In this document: one piece after another, positions 17,376 through 27,490 of the stretch
Layout of the letters: each line of letters opens with the position of its first letter
How positions within the stretch are numbered: the stretch's first letter is position 1
Source of the DNA: Ferrimonas sp. YFM
Lineage (GTDB): Bacteria; Pseudomonadota; Gammaproteobacteria; Enterobacterales; Shewanellaceae
DNA length: 64,000 nt
Assembly (NCBI RefSeq): GCF_030296015.1
Contig: NZ_AP027368.1
Span: 1,364,001-1,428,000, forward strand
Reading direction: 5' to 3'
Position numbers and translations under genes: made by a program
Notes under the pieces: model-generated
Databases searched by the model: none
What the model was told of the DNA's origin: nothing
The model's input: the letters and a program-made list of their open reading frames with translations, nothing else

Positions 17376-19763
17376 TTAGTACCTGTAGGTCAGGTCCATG
17401 TAGTAGTAACCGCCATTGAACCCGAAGGGGGTGTTGGTGAGCGGGTAGACGAAGATGCCGTTGAAGTTGTTGTCCTCTGGGCGCTTTTCCGGATAGGTGT
17501 CAAACAGGTTCTGAGCACCGGCGGTCAGGGTCAGGTCATCGGTCAGGGCATAGCTGGCACTGAGATCCGTGGTCCACTTGGCGTCATATTTCACCTCGGA
17601 GCGGGAGTAGCCCACGGTGTAGGTGCCGAAGTAGCTGAACCTCAGGTGGGTAGTCAGATCCTTCAAGCTGTGGGTGAAGCCGATGTTGCCCTTATGGTGC
17701 AGGTTGGCGTCGGTGGCGCGGATCTCCTCTCTGCGGTCGAACAGCTGCTCCTCCTGGCCACTCAAGATGGTGGGCAGGTTCACCGACTGAATCTCGGTGT
17801 CGTTGTAGGCGTAAGCCAGGTTGGCTTTCAGCTCACCCCAGCTGCCCAGGTCAAACTCCTGGGTGGCCACCAGGTCCAGGCCCTGGGTGCGGGTGTCCAG
17901 GCCGTTGATGAAGAAGCGGGCAGACTCGGCGTTGGTGCCGGCGAACAGGGCTTCAATTTGTGGGGAGGACTCCTTGTCCACCGAGCCGGAGAGGATGATG
18001 CGATCGTCCACATCGATGCGGTAGGCATCCAGGGTGACGGTCAGGCCGCTGTCGTGGCTGTACACCAGACCCAGGCTGTAGGAGTGGGAGATCTCCGGCT
18101 CCAGCTCATTTACACCCAGGGCCTGGGTGATGGGCGCCAGGGTGTTGAAGGTGCCGGACTCACGGGGCACAAACTCGCCGGTGACCGGATCCGGGTCGAA
18201 GAAGGTGGAGATGTTGGTGAAGTACAGCTGCTGCACGCTGGGGGCGCGGAAGCCGGTGTTGGTGGTGGCACGCAGCGCCAGGGAATCGGTGAAGTCCCAG
18301 CGCCCCGCCAGCTTCCAGCTGGTGTTGCTGCCAAAGTCAGAGTAGTCCTCGTAACGGGCGGCGGCGGCCCAGTAGAACTGGTCGCTGTACTGGTTTTCCA
18401 GCTCCAGGTAGAGCCCCAGGTTGTGACGGTCCTCGTCTACCGCAGACTCGGGAGTGAAGCCGCCAAAGCCCTGGCTGCCACCGGATTTGCCCTGGTAATC
18501 GCCGCGGATGTAGGAGGCTTCCTCACCGGCTTCCACTTTATAGCCGCTGTTGCGCCAGCTGGCGCCCAGGGCGACCACCAGTTCGGAGTCGTTGACGAAG
18601 TCATAGTAGCGGGAGGCGTCGATGTTGAGGTTGAGCTCGTTGGTGGTCAGCTTACCCGCATCGAATTCGGTTTGGCTGGTGGGGCCCAAAGAGGCGTTCA
18701 GGCTGTTCTTTACCCGGTACTCGAAGCTGTTTTGGCCATAACCGGCGGAGGCATCCAGGCTCCATTCGCCCACCTCGAATTCATAACCCACCAGTAGGGA
18801 GGCGTCGATGATCTCGGGGTTGATCTGGGGCAGGAAGCCGTCGGGGTAGATCTCCGGTACGTTGCGGCTGTCTCTGGCGCGGCGGTAGAAGGCGCCGGAG
18901 GTGGACTCACGCTCGGAGTAGCCGCCGAAGAAGTACAGCTGGTCGTCGCCACTGATGGCGGTGCCGGCGTTGAGGAACAGGCCGTAGTTCTGGTAGTCGC
19001 TGTCACCCACATGGTGGTTGTTGCGGTCGAAGGTCTCCTCGCGGGGATCCGGGCTGCCGTCGGCCAGCTCAGGGTACTGCTGGCGGGGGTCGTTACCGGC
19101 GCGGTTTGTGGGGTTCTTGTGATGGCTCTCCAGAGAGAGGTTCAGGAAGCCCTCGTTGCCAAACTGCATGCCGTGATTCAGGCCGATGCGCACCTGCTCA
19201 CCGTCACCTTCGTAAGTCTGGCCCAGGTGGGTGCTGATGCTGCCTCCCTGGTCGGCGTCCTTGAGCACCACGTTGATCACCCCGGCGATGGCGTCGGAGC
19301 CGTACTGGGCGGCGGCACCGTCACGGAGAATTTCGATGCGCTTGATGGCGGACATGGGGATGGCGTTCAGATCCACGTTGGAGGAACCCTTGCCCACGGT
19401 GCCGGAGAGGTGCACCAGGGCGGTGGTGTGGCGGCGTTTGCCGTTGACCAGCACCAGGGTGTGATCCGGGGACATGCCGCGCAGGTTGGCGGGGCGAACC
19501 GCGTCGGTGCCGTCGGTGACCGAGGAGAAGGGGAAACTGTAGCTGGGGGCGGCAAACTGCAGCGCCTTGGCGGTTTCCAGCTGACCGGTGGCGGCCAGGT
19601 CTTCGGCGGAGATGATGTCTACCGGGGCGGCAGAGTCGGTGGCGGTGCGCAGGGCGATGCGGGAGCCCACCACTTCGATACGTTCAACAGCGGCCTCTTC
19701 GGCGGCCAACAGGGGGGCTGGCAGGGTTGCTGCGACAGCCAACGCAACAAGGTTTCTAAACAT
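17376..19763 (-). CDS. TonB-dependent outer-membrane receptor
   Basis: From ATG 19763 (MFRNLVALAVAAT) this is a 795-aa receptor with a signal peptide cleaved after about PAPLLA. A TonB box-like IEVVG follows near residue 29, then the plug domain (about 40-160; LVLVNGKRRHT and IEILRDGAAAQYGSDAIAGVINVVL) and a 22-strand-type beta barrel to the C-terminal YMDLTYRY, ending in an aromatic residue as expected. An in-frame start at 19784 adds 7 residues. The ligand is unknown: no transporter or siderophore gene lies next to it, and no Fur box was recognised. It is convergent with the LuxR gene. Confidence 0.88.
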   Translation of the reverse strand: MFRNLVALAVAATLPAPLLAAEEAAVERIEVVGSRIALRTATDSAAPVDIISAEDLAATGQLETAKALQFAAPSYSFPFSSVTDGTDAVRPANLRGMSPDHTLVLVNGKRRHTTALVHLSGTVGKGSSNVDLNAIPMSAIKRIEILRDGAAAQYGSDAIAGVINVVLKDADQGGSISTHLGQTYEGDGEQVRIGLNHGMQFGNEGFLNLSLESHHKNPTNRAGNDPRQQYPELADGSPDPREETFDRNNHHVGDSDYQNYGLFLNAGTAISGDDQLYFFGGYSERESTSGAFYRRARDSRNVPEIYPDGFLPQINPEIIDASLLVGYEFEVGEWSLDASAGYGQNSFEYRVKNSLNASLGPTSQTEFDAGKLTTNELNLNIDASRYYDFVNDSELVVALGASWRNSGYKVEAGEEASYIRGDYQGKSGGSQGFGGFTPESAVDEDRHNLGLYLELENQYSDQFYWAAAARYEDYSDFGSNTSWKLAGRWDFTDSLALRATTNTGFRAPSVQQLYFTNISTFFDPDPVTGEFVPRESGTFNTLAPITQALGVNELEPEISHSYSLGLVYSHDSGLTVTLDAYRIDVDDRIILSGSVDKESSPQIEALFAGTNAESARFFINGLDTRTQGLDLVATQEFDLGSWGELKANLAYAYNDTEIQSVNLPTILSGQEEQLFDRREEIRATDANLHHKGNIGFTHSLKDLTTHLRFSYFGTYTVGYSRSEVKYDAKWTTDLSASYALTDDLTLTAGAQNLFDTYPEKRPEDNNFNGIFVYPLTNTPFGFNGGYYYMDLTYRY

Positions 19764-19984
19764 CCGTACTATCCAAATAACCAAAGTGAATATGAAAGTG
19801 TGAGGATGTTAACATTTCCAAGTTCGCCGAATTATAACCAAATCGTCTGAATCATCGTGCTCCGGTCTAAAAACCGTTGAAATAAACTCCTGTTTTAACT
19901 TGGCTTAAGTCTGTTGTTAAGAGTTGGTTTTGGGGCCTGAAAAAAGGGAGGCCTAAGCCTCCCGAACGACGGTGGGAAAACTCA
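19764..19984. other. Intergenic region upstream of the TonB receptor, downstream of the RND operon
   Basis: This AT-rich 221-base stretch contains the receptor promoter region at its left end and the terminator of the RND operon at 19940-19963. No gene is seen. Confidence 0.6.
19940..19963 (-). terminator. Rho-independent terminator of the RND efflux operon
   Basis: On the minus strand a 7-bp stem (19957-19963 with 19946-19952) is followed by six T residues (19945-19940), 22 bases past the stop of the second RND gene. Confidence 0.85.
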
Positions 19985-22900
19985 TTACATCCAGTTGGGC
20001 AGTTTGTCGTCGCTCCACTGCTTGATGCGGGCGCAGCGCTGGGCGTAGAAGTGACGCATGCGACTGAGCAGCAGGTAGCAGTAGGGCACCAGGAACAGGC
20101 TGGTGACGGTGGAGAACAGCAGACCGCCGATGATGGCCAGGGCCATGGGGGTGTAGGAGGGGCCGCCGCCGGCCAGGCGGGTGTCATTCAGGGCCAGAGG
20201 CACCAGCCCCAGCACCGTGGTGGCCACCGTCATCAGCACCGGTCGCAGACGGGAGGCGGCCGCCTCGATGATCGCCTGCTTGAGACGGTCGATGTCCGGC
20301 TCTCTCTGGTTGATCTGGTCCACCAGCACGATGCCGTTGTTCACCACCACCCCCATCAGGATCAGGATGCCGATCATCCCCATGATGGACATATCCTGCC
20401 CCAGCACCATGAAGGTCCAGTAGACCCCGGTGATGGAGAACAGGATGGAGGTGATCACTGCCGTGGGCAGAAGCAGGGATTCGAACAGCGCCGCCATCAC
20501 AATGTAGATCATGGCGATGGCCAGCAGCATGTTGATCATCATGATCTGCTCGCTGTCCTGCTGCTGACGGAAGCCGCCGCCGAAGCTGTACTCGTAGCCG
20601 GGGGGCCAGTGGATGGAGTCCAGCACCTTGGTCAGGTCTTCACGCACCTCATCCATGGAGCGGTCCTCGACGTTGCCGCCGATGGTCAGGGCGGTCTGGC
20701 GGTTGAAGTGGCGAATCCCCTGCAACTGGGGCTGGCTGTCGATGCTGGCCAGCATCTCCAGGGTGTAGACCCGCTCTCCGTCTCGGACTATGGGCAGCTG
20801 CTTGAGCTGCTGCAGTGAATCACGCCACTGGCGCTCCCAGGCGAGGAAGATCTGAATCTCGCCGCTGGGGTCGTGGCGGAAGGAGCGCAGGTTCTGGCCA
20901 CGCACCGCCAGGGCCAGGGTCTGGGCGGCGTCGCTGACCTCCAGCCCCAGGCGGGAGAGCAGTTGGCGGTCAAACTGCACCACCAGCTCCTGCTGGCCGG
21001 CACCGGCGTCGGAGCGCACATCTTCCAGTCCTTCGATGCGGTTCATCAGGGGCACCAGCTGCTCCGCCAGCTCCATCAACACCGTGGTGGAGCGACCAGT
21101 GAGGGTGATCCTCATGCCGCTGTCATCACCACCGCCCCAGCCAAACTCAGGCTCGGCGTTGGCCAGCCTGGGCATGTTGTCGCGGATGGTCTGCTTGATG
21201 GACTCGATGTCTGCAGGCAGCTCTTCGCGCATGATCAGGGTGGTGGTGGCGTTGTCTGTGGCGTAGTAGCTGTAGATGCTGTCAAAACCCAGCTCCTCCT
21301 GGTTGGCAAACAGGTACTCCTCCACTCTGTCCACCATGGCTTCGGTGACCGCCACCGGCTGGTTCTCCTGCAGGTGGTAGCGCAGGTAGAGACGGGTGTT
21401 GTCGTCGTCATCGTCCGCCATCTTGACCTGACTGATGGGCAGGGCGGTGCTGCCAAGCAACACCAGGGCGATGATTCCCGAGGTCTTGGGCCACTCCAGG
21501 CAGCGGGTCAGCCACTTGCGGTATCTGGGGTGGTGGCTGCTGCCTTTGGGGCTGGATTTCAGTCCCTTGAGGCGGGAGAGCAGCAGGGGCAGCAGGGTCT
21601 TGGCCAGCAACAGGGAGGCCAGCAGGGAGATGCAGATGGCGATGGCCACATGCTCCAGGAACATGGTCAGCTGCACCTTGGTACCGAAGATGTTCGGCAG
21701 AAACACGATGATGGTAGTCAGGGTGCCGGCCATTACGGCCAGGGCTACCTTGTTGACCCCAGCCAGAATCGCGTCCTTGGTGTCCTTATACTTGCCGCTC
21801 TCCTGAGCCTGCAGCACCGACTCGGTGACCACCACAGAGTTGTCGATCAGCATGCCTACCGCCAGCAGCAAACCCATCATCGACAGGATGTTGAGGCTGT
21901 AGTTCATCAGGTACATGGCCGCCAGGGTGATGGCGATGGAGATGGGCACGGACACCACCACAATCAGGGTCATGGGGATGTTGCGCAGGAACAGGAACAG
22001 CACCCCGAAGGAGAGGCCTGCGCCTATCAGGCCGGCCATCAGCAGGTCATGCAGGGAGCTTTTTACCCCCTGGGCCTGGTCGTCCATGGAGAACAGCTCG
22101 ATGCCCTGGAACTGGGGGTTGTCGTTGGCCTGGTCGATCACCTTGGTGACCCGGTCGGCCACCTCCACCAGGTTGGCGCCGGACTCCTTGAAGATGTCCA
22201 GGCCGATGGCGTAGGCGCGATTGAGGTGGCGGCCATCGATGCGCTCTGCCTGGGTGTAGCCAATCTCGGCCACATCACCCAGGCGCAGGCCGGGGCGCAG
22301 CACCAGATTCTCGATTTCACTGACGCTGCGAAACTCCCCTTTAGGCGAGAGTTGCCACAGGGTCTGCTGGCTGCGCAGGGTGCCGCCGCTGAGGGTGAAG
22401 TTCTCCTGGTTCAGGCGCTGTTGCAGCTTGTCAGGATTGATCCCCATGGTGGCCAGGGCATCGGCATCGACGCGAATCTCGATGCGGGGCTTGTCCACAC
22501 CGTAGAGGGTGACCTGGGAGACGCCGGGCAGGCGCTCCAGAGGACGCTTGAGCTGACTCTCCAGCAGATCATAGGCGCCGCTGAGATCCCGCTTGGAGGA
22601 GATCCTCAGGGTATAGATGGGCATGTCTGCGGTAGAGAACTGGCGCAGCAGCACCCGCTCGACGTCGGTGGGCAGCAAATGACGCACCGAGTCCAGCCGT
22701 TCCCTGGCTTCCACCGTCTTGGTGGCGATGGGCACACCCCAGTCGAAGCGCATCTCGATAAAGGCGCCATTCTCGGTGGAGTGGGAGCGCATGCTCTTGA
22801 CATCACTCAGGGTGGCCAGGGACTCCTCCAGCACCGTGGTGATGCCGCGCTCCACCTCCTGGGGTGAGGCGCCCTGGTAGGGTACCTCCACCATGATCTG

Positions 22901-23035
22901 GGGGATCTCCAGGCCGGGAAACATCTCCAGGGGCAGCAGTCGGCTGGAGACCAGCCCCATCAGCAGCATCGCCAGGAAGGCCATGGTGATGGTCACCGGC
23001 CTCTTCAGCGCCAGCTTGGTCAGATTAGTGGTCAT
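19985..23035 (-). CDS. RND-family efflux permease, second of a pair
   Basis: From ATG 23035 (MTTNLTKLALKRP) this is a 1016-aa inner-membrane proton-driven pump with the normal RND length: twelve membrane segments and two large periplasmic loops. The TM4 region reads AVGMLIDNSVVVTESV, with one of the two AcrB-type aspartates replaced by asparagine, as in many non-AcrB members. The start overlaps the upstream RND gene by 11 bases (23025-23035). It shares the adaptor at 26262-27335. Whether the two pumps form a mixed trimer, like MdtBC, or work separately cannot be read from the sequence. A further in-frame start lies at 23053. Confidence 0.88.
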   Translation of the reverse strand: MTTNLTKLALKRPVTITMAFLAMLLMGLVSSRLLPLEMFPGLEIPQIMVEVPYQGASPQEVERGITTVLEESLATLSDVKSMRSHSTENGAFIEMRFDWGVPIATKTVEARERLDSVRHLLPTDVERVLLRQFSTADMPIYTLRISSKRDLSGAYDLLESQLKRPLERLPGVSQVTLYGVDKPRIEIRVDADALATMGINPDKLQQRLNQENFTLSGGTLRSQQTLWQLSPKGEFRSVSEIENLVLRPGLRLGDVAEIGYTQAERIDGRHLNRAYAIGLDIFKESGANLVEVADRVTKVIDQANDNPQFQGIELFSMDDQAQGVKSSLHDLLMAGLIGAGLSFGVLFLFLRNIPMTLIVVVSVPISIAITLAAMYLMNYSLNILSMMGLLLAVGMLIDNSVVVTESVLQAQESGKYKDTKDAILAGVNKVALAVMAGTLTTIIVFLPNIFGTKVQLTMFLEHVAIAICISLLASLLLAKTLLPLLLSRLKGLKSSPKGSSHHPRYRKWLTRCLEWPKTSGIIALVLLGSTALPISQVKMADDDDDNTRLYLRYHLQENQPVAVTEAMVDRVEEYLFANQEELGFDSIYSYYATDNATTTLIMREELPADIESIKQTIRDNMPRLANAEPEFGWGGGDDSGMRITLTGRSTTVLMELAEQLVPLMNRIEGLEDVRSDAGAGQQELVVQFDRQLLSRLGLEVSDAAQTLALAVRGQNLRSFRHDPSGEIQIFLAWERQWRDSLQQLKQLPIVRDGERVYTLEMLASIDSQPQLQGIRHFNRQTALTIGGNVEDRSMDEVREDLTKVLDSIHWPPGYEYSFGGGFRQQQDSEQIMMINMLLAIAMIYIVMAALFESLLLPTAVITSILFSITGVYWTFMVLGQDMSIMGMIGILILMGVVVNNGIVLVDQINQREPDIDRLKQAIIEAAASRLRPVLMTVATTVLGLVPLALNDTRLAGGGPSYTPMALAIIGGLLFSTVTSLFLVPYCYLLLSRMRHFYAQRCARIKQWSDDKLPNWM

Positions 23036-26000
23036 GCTGACCCTCCATGGCAAATTGCTTGTTGTCGAACAGGCTGTAGAGCACCGGCAGCACCACCAGG
23101 GTAAGCAGGGTGGAGATCATCAGCCCGGCAATTACGGTAATGGCCATGGGGGCGCGCATCTCGGCGCCTTCGCCCAGGCCGATGGCCATGGGGGCCAGAC
23201 CCAGGGTGGTGGTGAGGGTGGTCATCAGGATGGGGCGGAGCCTGGAGTGGGCCGCTTCCATGATGGCCTGGCCACGTTCCACGCCCTCCTGGCGCAGCTG
23301 GTTGATCCTATCCACCAGGACGATGGCGTTGTTCACCACGATACCCGCCAGCATGATCAGGCCGATGAAGACGATCACCGAGATGTGGGTGCCGGTGAGC
23401 CACAGTCCATAGACACTGCCGGCCAGGGCCATGGGCACCGCCGCCAGAATCAGCAGGGGGTGCAGCAGGGATTCAAACTGGCTGGCCATCACCAGGTAGA
23501 CCAGGAACACCGCCAGACCCAGGGCGATGTAGAGGGAGTTCAGTGAGTGCTCCATCTCCTCATTCTGGCCACCAAACTGAATGCTGGTGCCCGGGGGCAG
23601 CGACAGTGAGTCCAGCAGGGTAGAGGCGGCGTCCACCCCCTCCTTGAGGGAGCCGTAGGCCAGGTTGGCGGAGACGATGGCCACCCGCTGCTGGGCGATA
23701 CGGTTGATGGACGCCGGGCCAATCTCCTCCTTGATGGTGGCCACCGCATCCAGGGCGATGGGACGCTCTGAGCCCGGGTTGACGATCAGGCTGGCCAGAT
23801 CCTCATGTTGATCCCGTTGGGCGGGCAGGGCTCGCACCAGAATGTCGATTTTGCGGTCGCGCACCGTGTATCGGGAGGCCACACTGCCGCCGATCACCGA
23901 GGCGACCCGGTTGGCCACATCCGGGGCGGTCAGCCCCAGAGACGCCAGCTTGGCGTGGTCGAAACGGATGGTCAGCTCGGGCTGGCCCTCCTTGAGGCTG
24001 TTCTGAATATCTTTGAAGCGGTCGGACTGAGCCAGGGTGGCCGCCACCTGACCGCTGGCCAGGCCCAGCATATCCAGGTCATAGCCGCTGATTTCAAGCT
24101 CCAGAGGAGTCTTGAAACTGAACAGTTCCGGCGACTGGGCGGAGTACTCCAGATCCGGGATGCGCGAGGCGCTGTGGCGCAGGGCGCTCATCACCCGGAC
24201 TTGCTGGCTGGCGTCACTGAGCACCACCTGCAGGCGGCCCCAGTTTTCGCCGCCAATCTGGGAGGCGGAGCTGAGCAGGCCGCCGCTGCCCGCCTGGGAG
24301 TAGACCTTGTCCACCGCCTCATCGTCCATCAGGCTGTCCGCCAGGTGGCGCAGCACCTTGTCGGTGTGACTGACCTCGGTGCCCGGTGGCAGTTGCACCT
24401 CCAGGTAGAACTCCCCCTGGTTCATGGGGGGGATCAGCTCCATACCCAGGCGCGGGGCCAGGGAGAAGGCCAGGGCGGTGACCGCCACCGCCACGCCCAG
24501 AGTCAGCACCCGGGCACTCAGGGCCAGGTTCAGCAGCTTGGGGTAGGCCCAGGAGAGGGCGCCGTAGAGGCGGTCAAAGCCCCAGAGCACCGGAGTCAGC
24601 AGCAGGGCGAACAGCTTGCGCAGGGCGCGAACCACCACCATCACCACCCCAATCAACAGGCTGGGAATATAGGAGAACAGCAGCACGAAGGGGAAGCTGA
24701 ACACCGTCGCCGCATGGTGGCGCACCTTGCCCCAGCGGGTGGTGGGCTTGGCCTTGGGCTGGCTGTTTTGATTGACCTTGAGCTCAATCCCCTTGCGGGA
24801 GGAGAGCATGGGGATGGCGGACAGGGCCACCAGTAGAGAGGCGATCAGGGCGAAGGTGACCGTCATCGCCTGATCGGCAAATAGCTGACCGGCGATGCCG
24901 TCGACAAAAATCAGCGGCACAAACACCGCCAGGGTGGTGAGGGTGGAGGCGACGATGGCGCCACTCACTTCCCGGGTACCCTTCTCGGCGGCCTGATGCA
25001 GGTCATCTCCCAGGCGACGGCGACGGTCGATGTTCTCCAGTACCACGATGGCGTTGTCCACCAGCAGGCCCACCGCCAGGGCGATGCCACCGAGGGACAT
25101 GATGTTGAGGCTGATGCCGGCGAAGTACATCAGGTTGAAGGTGGCGATCACCGACACCGGGATGGAGAGGGAGATGATCATGGTGGGCTTGAGCTGGCCC
25201 AGGAACAGGAAGATCACCGCCATGGCCAGCACGGCGCCCACCAGGGCGGCGCTGGTCACCTCGTTGACCGCATTCTCAATGAAGCGGGACTGATCGTAGA
25301 GCAGGTTGATGGGGTAGGGGGTCTCCTCCTCCAGGGTTTTGAGCTTGGCCTTCAGGGCCTGGGCCACCGCAACGGTGTTGGCGTCCCCCTCCTTGTAGAT
25401 GGCCAGCTCCACCGCTTCCTGGCCCTGGCTGCGGGCGATGTTGTCCCGCTCCTTGAAGCTGTCTTTGACCTGGGCCACCTCGAACAGGCGCACCTGGCGC
25501 TGGTCGTCGCGATAGACCACCATCTGGCGCAGCTCCTCCAGGTTCTGGAACTGATTGAGGGTGCGGATCAGCAGCTCCTGATCCCCCTGGGTCAGCTTGC
25601 CGGCGGACAGGTTGAGGTTTTCGCTGCGAATGCGCTCAATCAGTTGGGCGGCGGTGAGGTTGAGCTGAGCCATCTTTTGTTGGTCGATGAGGATCTGCAC
25701 CTCCTGCTCCAGACCGCCGGAGGGGCGCACCGAGGCCACACCGGGTACGGTTTCCAGGGTGCGTTTGAGCTCCTCTTCCACCCAGGTGCGCATCTGCACC
25801 AGGGCGGCTTCGTTGCTCTCCTCGGTGGTGACCGCCAGACGGACTATGGGGTCCAGGTTGGGGTTAAAGCGCAGAATCAGCGGCTTATCCACATCCAGGG
25901 GCAGCTCGATGGCATCCAGCTTCTCGCGGCTGTCCAAGGCGGCCAGATCCATGTCTGTGCCCCACTCGAACTCCAGGTGAACGTCGGACAGACCGGCTCT

Positions 26001-26252
26001 GGAGGTGGAGGAGACCTGGCGCAGCCCCTTGACCACGCCCACGGATTCTTCGATGGGCTTGCTGACCAGCTGCTCCACTTCCGCCGGGGCAGCCCCCGGA
26101 TAAAGGGTGCGCACCGTCAGGGTGGGGTAGCTCATGTCCGGCAGCAGGTTGACGCTGAGGCGACTCAGGCCCACCAGGCCGAACATGACGATGGCCAGGA
26201 TGAACATCCAGACGGTGACCGGACGTTTGACTGAGGTGTTGATGATTCCCAT
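23025..26252 (-). CDS. RND-family efflux permease, first of a pair
   Basis: This 1075-aa RND pump starts at ATG 26252 (MGIINTSVKRPVTVWMFILA), 9 bases after the adaptor gene. It has twelve membrane segments and paired periplasmic loops. The TM4 motif is GGIALAVGLLVDNAIVVLEN, again with Asp-Asn. An insertion of about 60 residues between the two halves (around 480-540, basic then hydrophobic) makes it longer than its partner. It overlaps the second RND gene by 11 bases. No outer-membrane TolC-like gene is present, so the complex probably borrows TolC from elsewhere. The substrate is unknown. Confidence 0.88.
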   Translation of the reverse strand: MGIINTSVKRPVTVWMFILAIVMFGLVGLSRLSVNLLPDMSYPTLTVRTLYPGAAPAEVEQLVSKPIEESVGVVKGLRQVSSTSRAGLSDVHLEFEWGTDMDLAALDSREKLDAIELPLDVDKPLILRFNPNLDPIVRLAVTTEESNEAALVQMRTWVEEELKRTLETVPGVASVRPSGGLEQEVQILIDQQKMAQLNLTAAQLIERIRSENLNLSAGKLTQGDQELLIRTLNQFQNLEELRQMVVYRDDQRQVRLFEVAQVKDSFKERDNIARSQGQEAVELAIYKEGDANTVAVAQALKAKLKTLEEETPYPINLLYDQSRFIENAVNEVTSAALVGAVLAMAVIFLFLGQLKPTMIISLSIPVSVIATFNLMYFAGISLNIMSLGGIALAVGLLVDNAIVVLENIDRRRRLGDDLHQAAEKGTREVSGAIVASTLTTLAVFVPLIFVDGIAGQLFADQAMTVTFALIASLLVALSAIPMLSSRKGIELKVNQNSQPKAKPTTRWGKVRHHAATVFSFPFVLLFSYIPSLLIGVVMVVVRALRKLFALLLTPVLWGFDRLYGALSWAYPKLLNLALSARVLTLGVAVAVTALAFSLAPRLGMELIPPMNQGEFYLEVQLPPGTEVSHTDKVLRHLADSLMDDEAVDKVYSQAGSGGLLSSASQIGGENWGRLQVVLSDASQQVRVMSALRHSASRIPDLEYSAQSPELFSFKTPLELEISGYDLDMLGLASGQVAATLAQSDRFKDIQNSLKEGQPELTIRFDHAKLASLGLTAPDVANRVASVIGGSVASRYTVRDRKIDILVRALPAQRDQHEDLASLIVNPGSERPIALDAVATIKEEIGPASINRIAQQRVAIVSANLAYGSLKEGVDAASTLLDSLSLPPGTSIQFGGQNEEMEHSLNSLYIALGLAVFLVYLVMASQFESLLHPLLILAAVPMALAGSVYGLWLTGTHISVIVFIGLIMLAGIVVNNAIVLVDRINQLRQEGVERGQAIMEAAHSRLRPILMTTLTTTLGLAPMAIGLGEGAEMRAPMAITVIAGLMISTLLTLVVLPVLYSLFDNKQFAMEGQHDH

Positions 26253-26261
26253 GTGCCGTCC

Positions 26262-27335
26262 TTAGCGCTGGGCCAGTTGCAGTGGGGCGATAACCTCCAC
26301 GCTGGCGTCATCCTTCAACTGATGCTGTCCACGCACCACCACCTGGTCGTTCAGGGCCAGTCCCTGGGTGATCTCCACCCGGCCCTCATCCTCGTAGCCC
26401 AGTTCCACGGCGCGGCGCTTGGCCTTGCCTTCTTCCACCACGAACACGGCGTGTCCCTGGTCCTGGCGTAGCAGGGCGTTTTTGGAGATCACCAGGGTAC
26501 CTTCGTGGGCGTCATACTTGAGTCTGGCCCGGGCAAACATCCCGGCCTTGAGGTTGCCCTGGCCATTGGGCACGGTCAGGGTCACCTTGAAGGTGCCGGT
26601 GTCGGCGTCGACGATGGGGCTGATGCGCAGCACCTTGGCCTGATGCTTGCGCTCATCGCCGCTGAGAATCAGCTCCGCCATCTGGCCTTTACGTACCTGG
26701 GCCAGCTCCTGCTCTGGCAGGTGGATGATGCCGTGCAGCTCATCCTGACGAACGATGTAGAACAGCTCCTTGTATTGTTCCGCCATGTTGCCTCGCTTCA
26801 CCAGGCGCTTGGCAACCACGCCGTCGAAAGGCGCTTCGGCGCGGCTCTCTTTCAGTTGCAGGGCGGCCAGGTCACGATCGGCGATGGCGGAGAGGCGGCG
26901 GAACTCCAGTTTGGCCATCGCTTCTTCGCTGACCAGCTGCTGGTTGGCGATCTTCTTCAGACGATTGAGCTCCTGGTCAATCACATCCAGCTCGGCCTGG
27001 GCCTTGTCCAGGTTGTAGCGGTAGCGCTCGGAATCGATGCTGGCCAGGACCTGGCCCTGGGTGACCTTGTCGCCCTCTTCGACGTTCACCTGAGTGATCA
27101 CCCCGGGTACCCGGCTGACCACCATCGCCTCTTCCGGAGCTTCCAGGATGGCGGTGGAGCTGTAGTAGGACGCGACGGTGTCCTGGACCACGGGTTGGGT
27201 TTCCACCGGCAGGGTGACCACCTGCTCCTCTTTGGCGGCATCGGCTTCTTTGCTGGTGTCATCGGCGGCGGGTGCCTGGCCACAGGCGGAGAGAATCCAT
27301 ACCAGGGAGAGGGCGGTCAGGGAGAGGCGTTTCAT
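26262..27335 (-). CDS. RND efflux periplasmic adaptor lipoprotein
   Basis: This 357-aa membrane-fusion protein starts at ATG 27335. The signal peptide ends in the lipobox LSAC (cysteine near residue 18). The biotinyl-lipoyl halves are seen around VPGVITQVNVEEGDKVTQGQ and APFDGVVAKRLVKRGNMAEQ, flanking a short coiled-coil hairpin (about 110-165), then a beta barrel and a membrane-proximal domain ending at the C-terminus. It is the first gene of the adaptor-RND-RND operon and bridges the pumps to an outer-membrane channel. Confidence 0.9.
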   Translation of the reverse strand: MKRLSLTALSLVWILSACGQAPAADDTSKEADAAKEEQVVTLPVETQPVVQDTVASYYSSTAILEAPEEAMVVSRVPGVITQVNVEEGDKVTQGQVLASIDSERYRYNLDKAQAELDVIDQELNRLKKIANQQLVSEEAMAKLEFRRLSAIADRDLAALQLKESRAEAPFDGVVAKRLVKRGNMAEQYKELFYIVRQDELHGIIHLPEQELAQVRKGQMAELILSGDERKHQAKVLRISPIVDADTGTFKVTLTVPNGQGNLKAGMFARARLKYDAHEGTLVISKNALLRQDQGHAVFVVEEGKAKRRAVELGYEDEGRVEITQGLALNDQVVVRGQHQLKDDASVEVIAPLQLAQR

Positions 27336-27490
27336 GGCGCAAATCCTTTATGTCGTTATTCGGAAGTTACGCTTGGAATGCACAGCCTGTGCCAGATTTT
27401 TTAACAATATAAAATCAATGGCTTACGTGGTAGATGAGTGGTTAGGTAAACAAAGTGTTGAGGGGATTCACCAAGAGTTGGTGAGTTTTC

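Noticed and set aside
20873-22867. 664-codon plus-strand frame opposite an RND pump
   Set aside because: Same shadow composition (Gln, Gly, His-rich) and no domain; the pump is clear on the minus strand.
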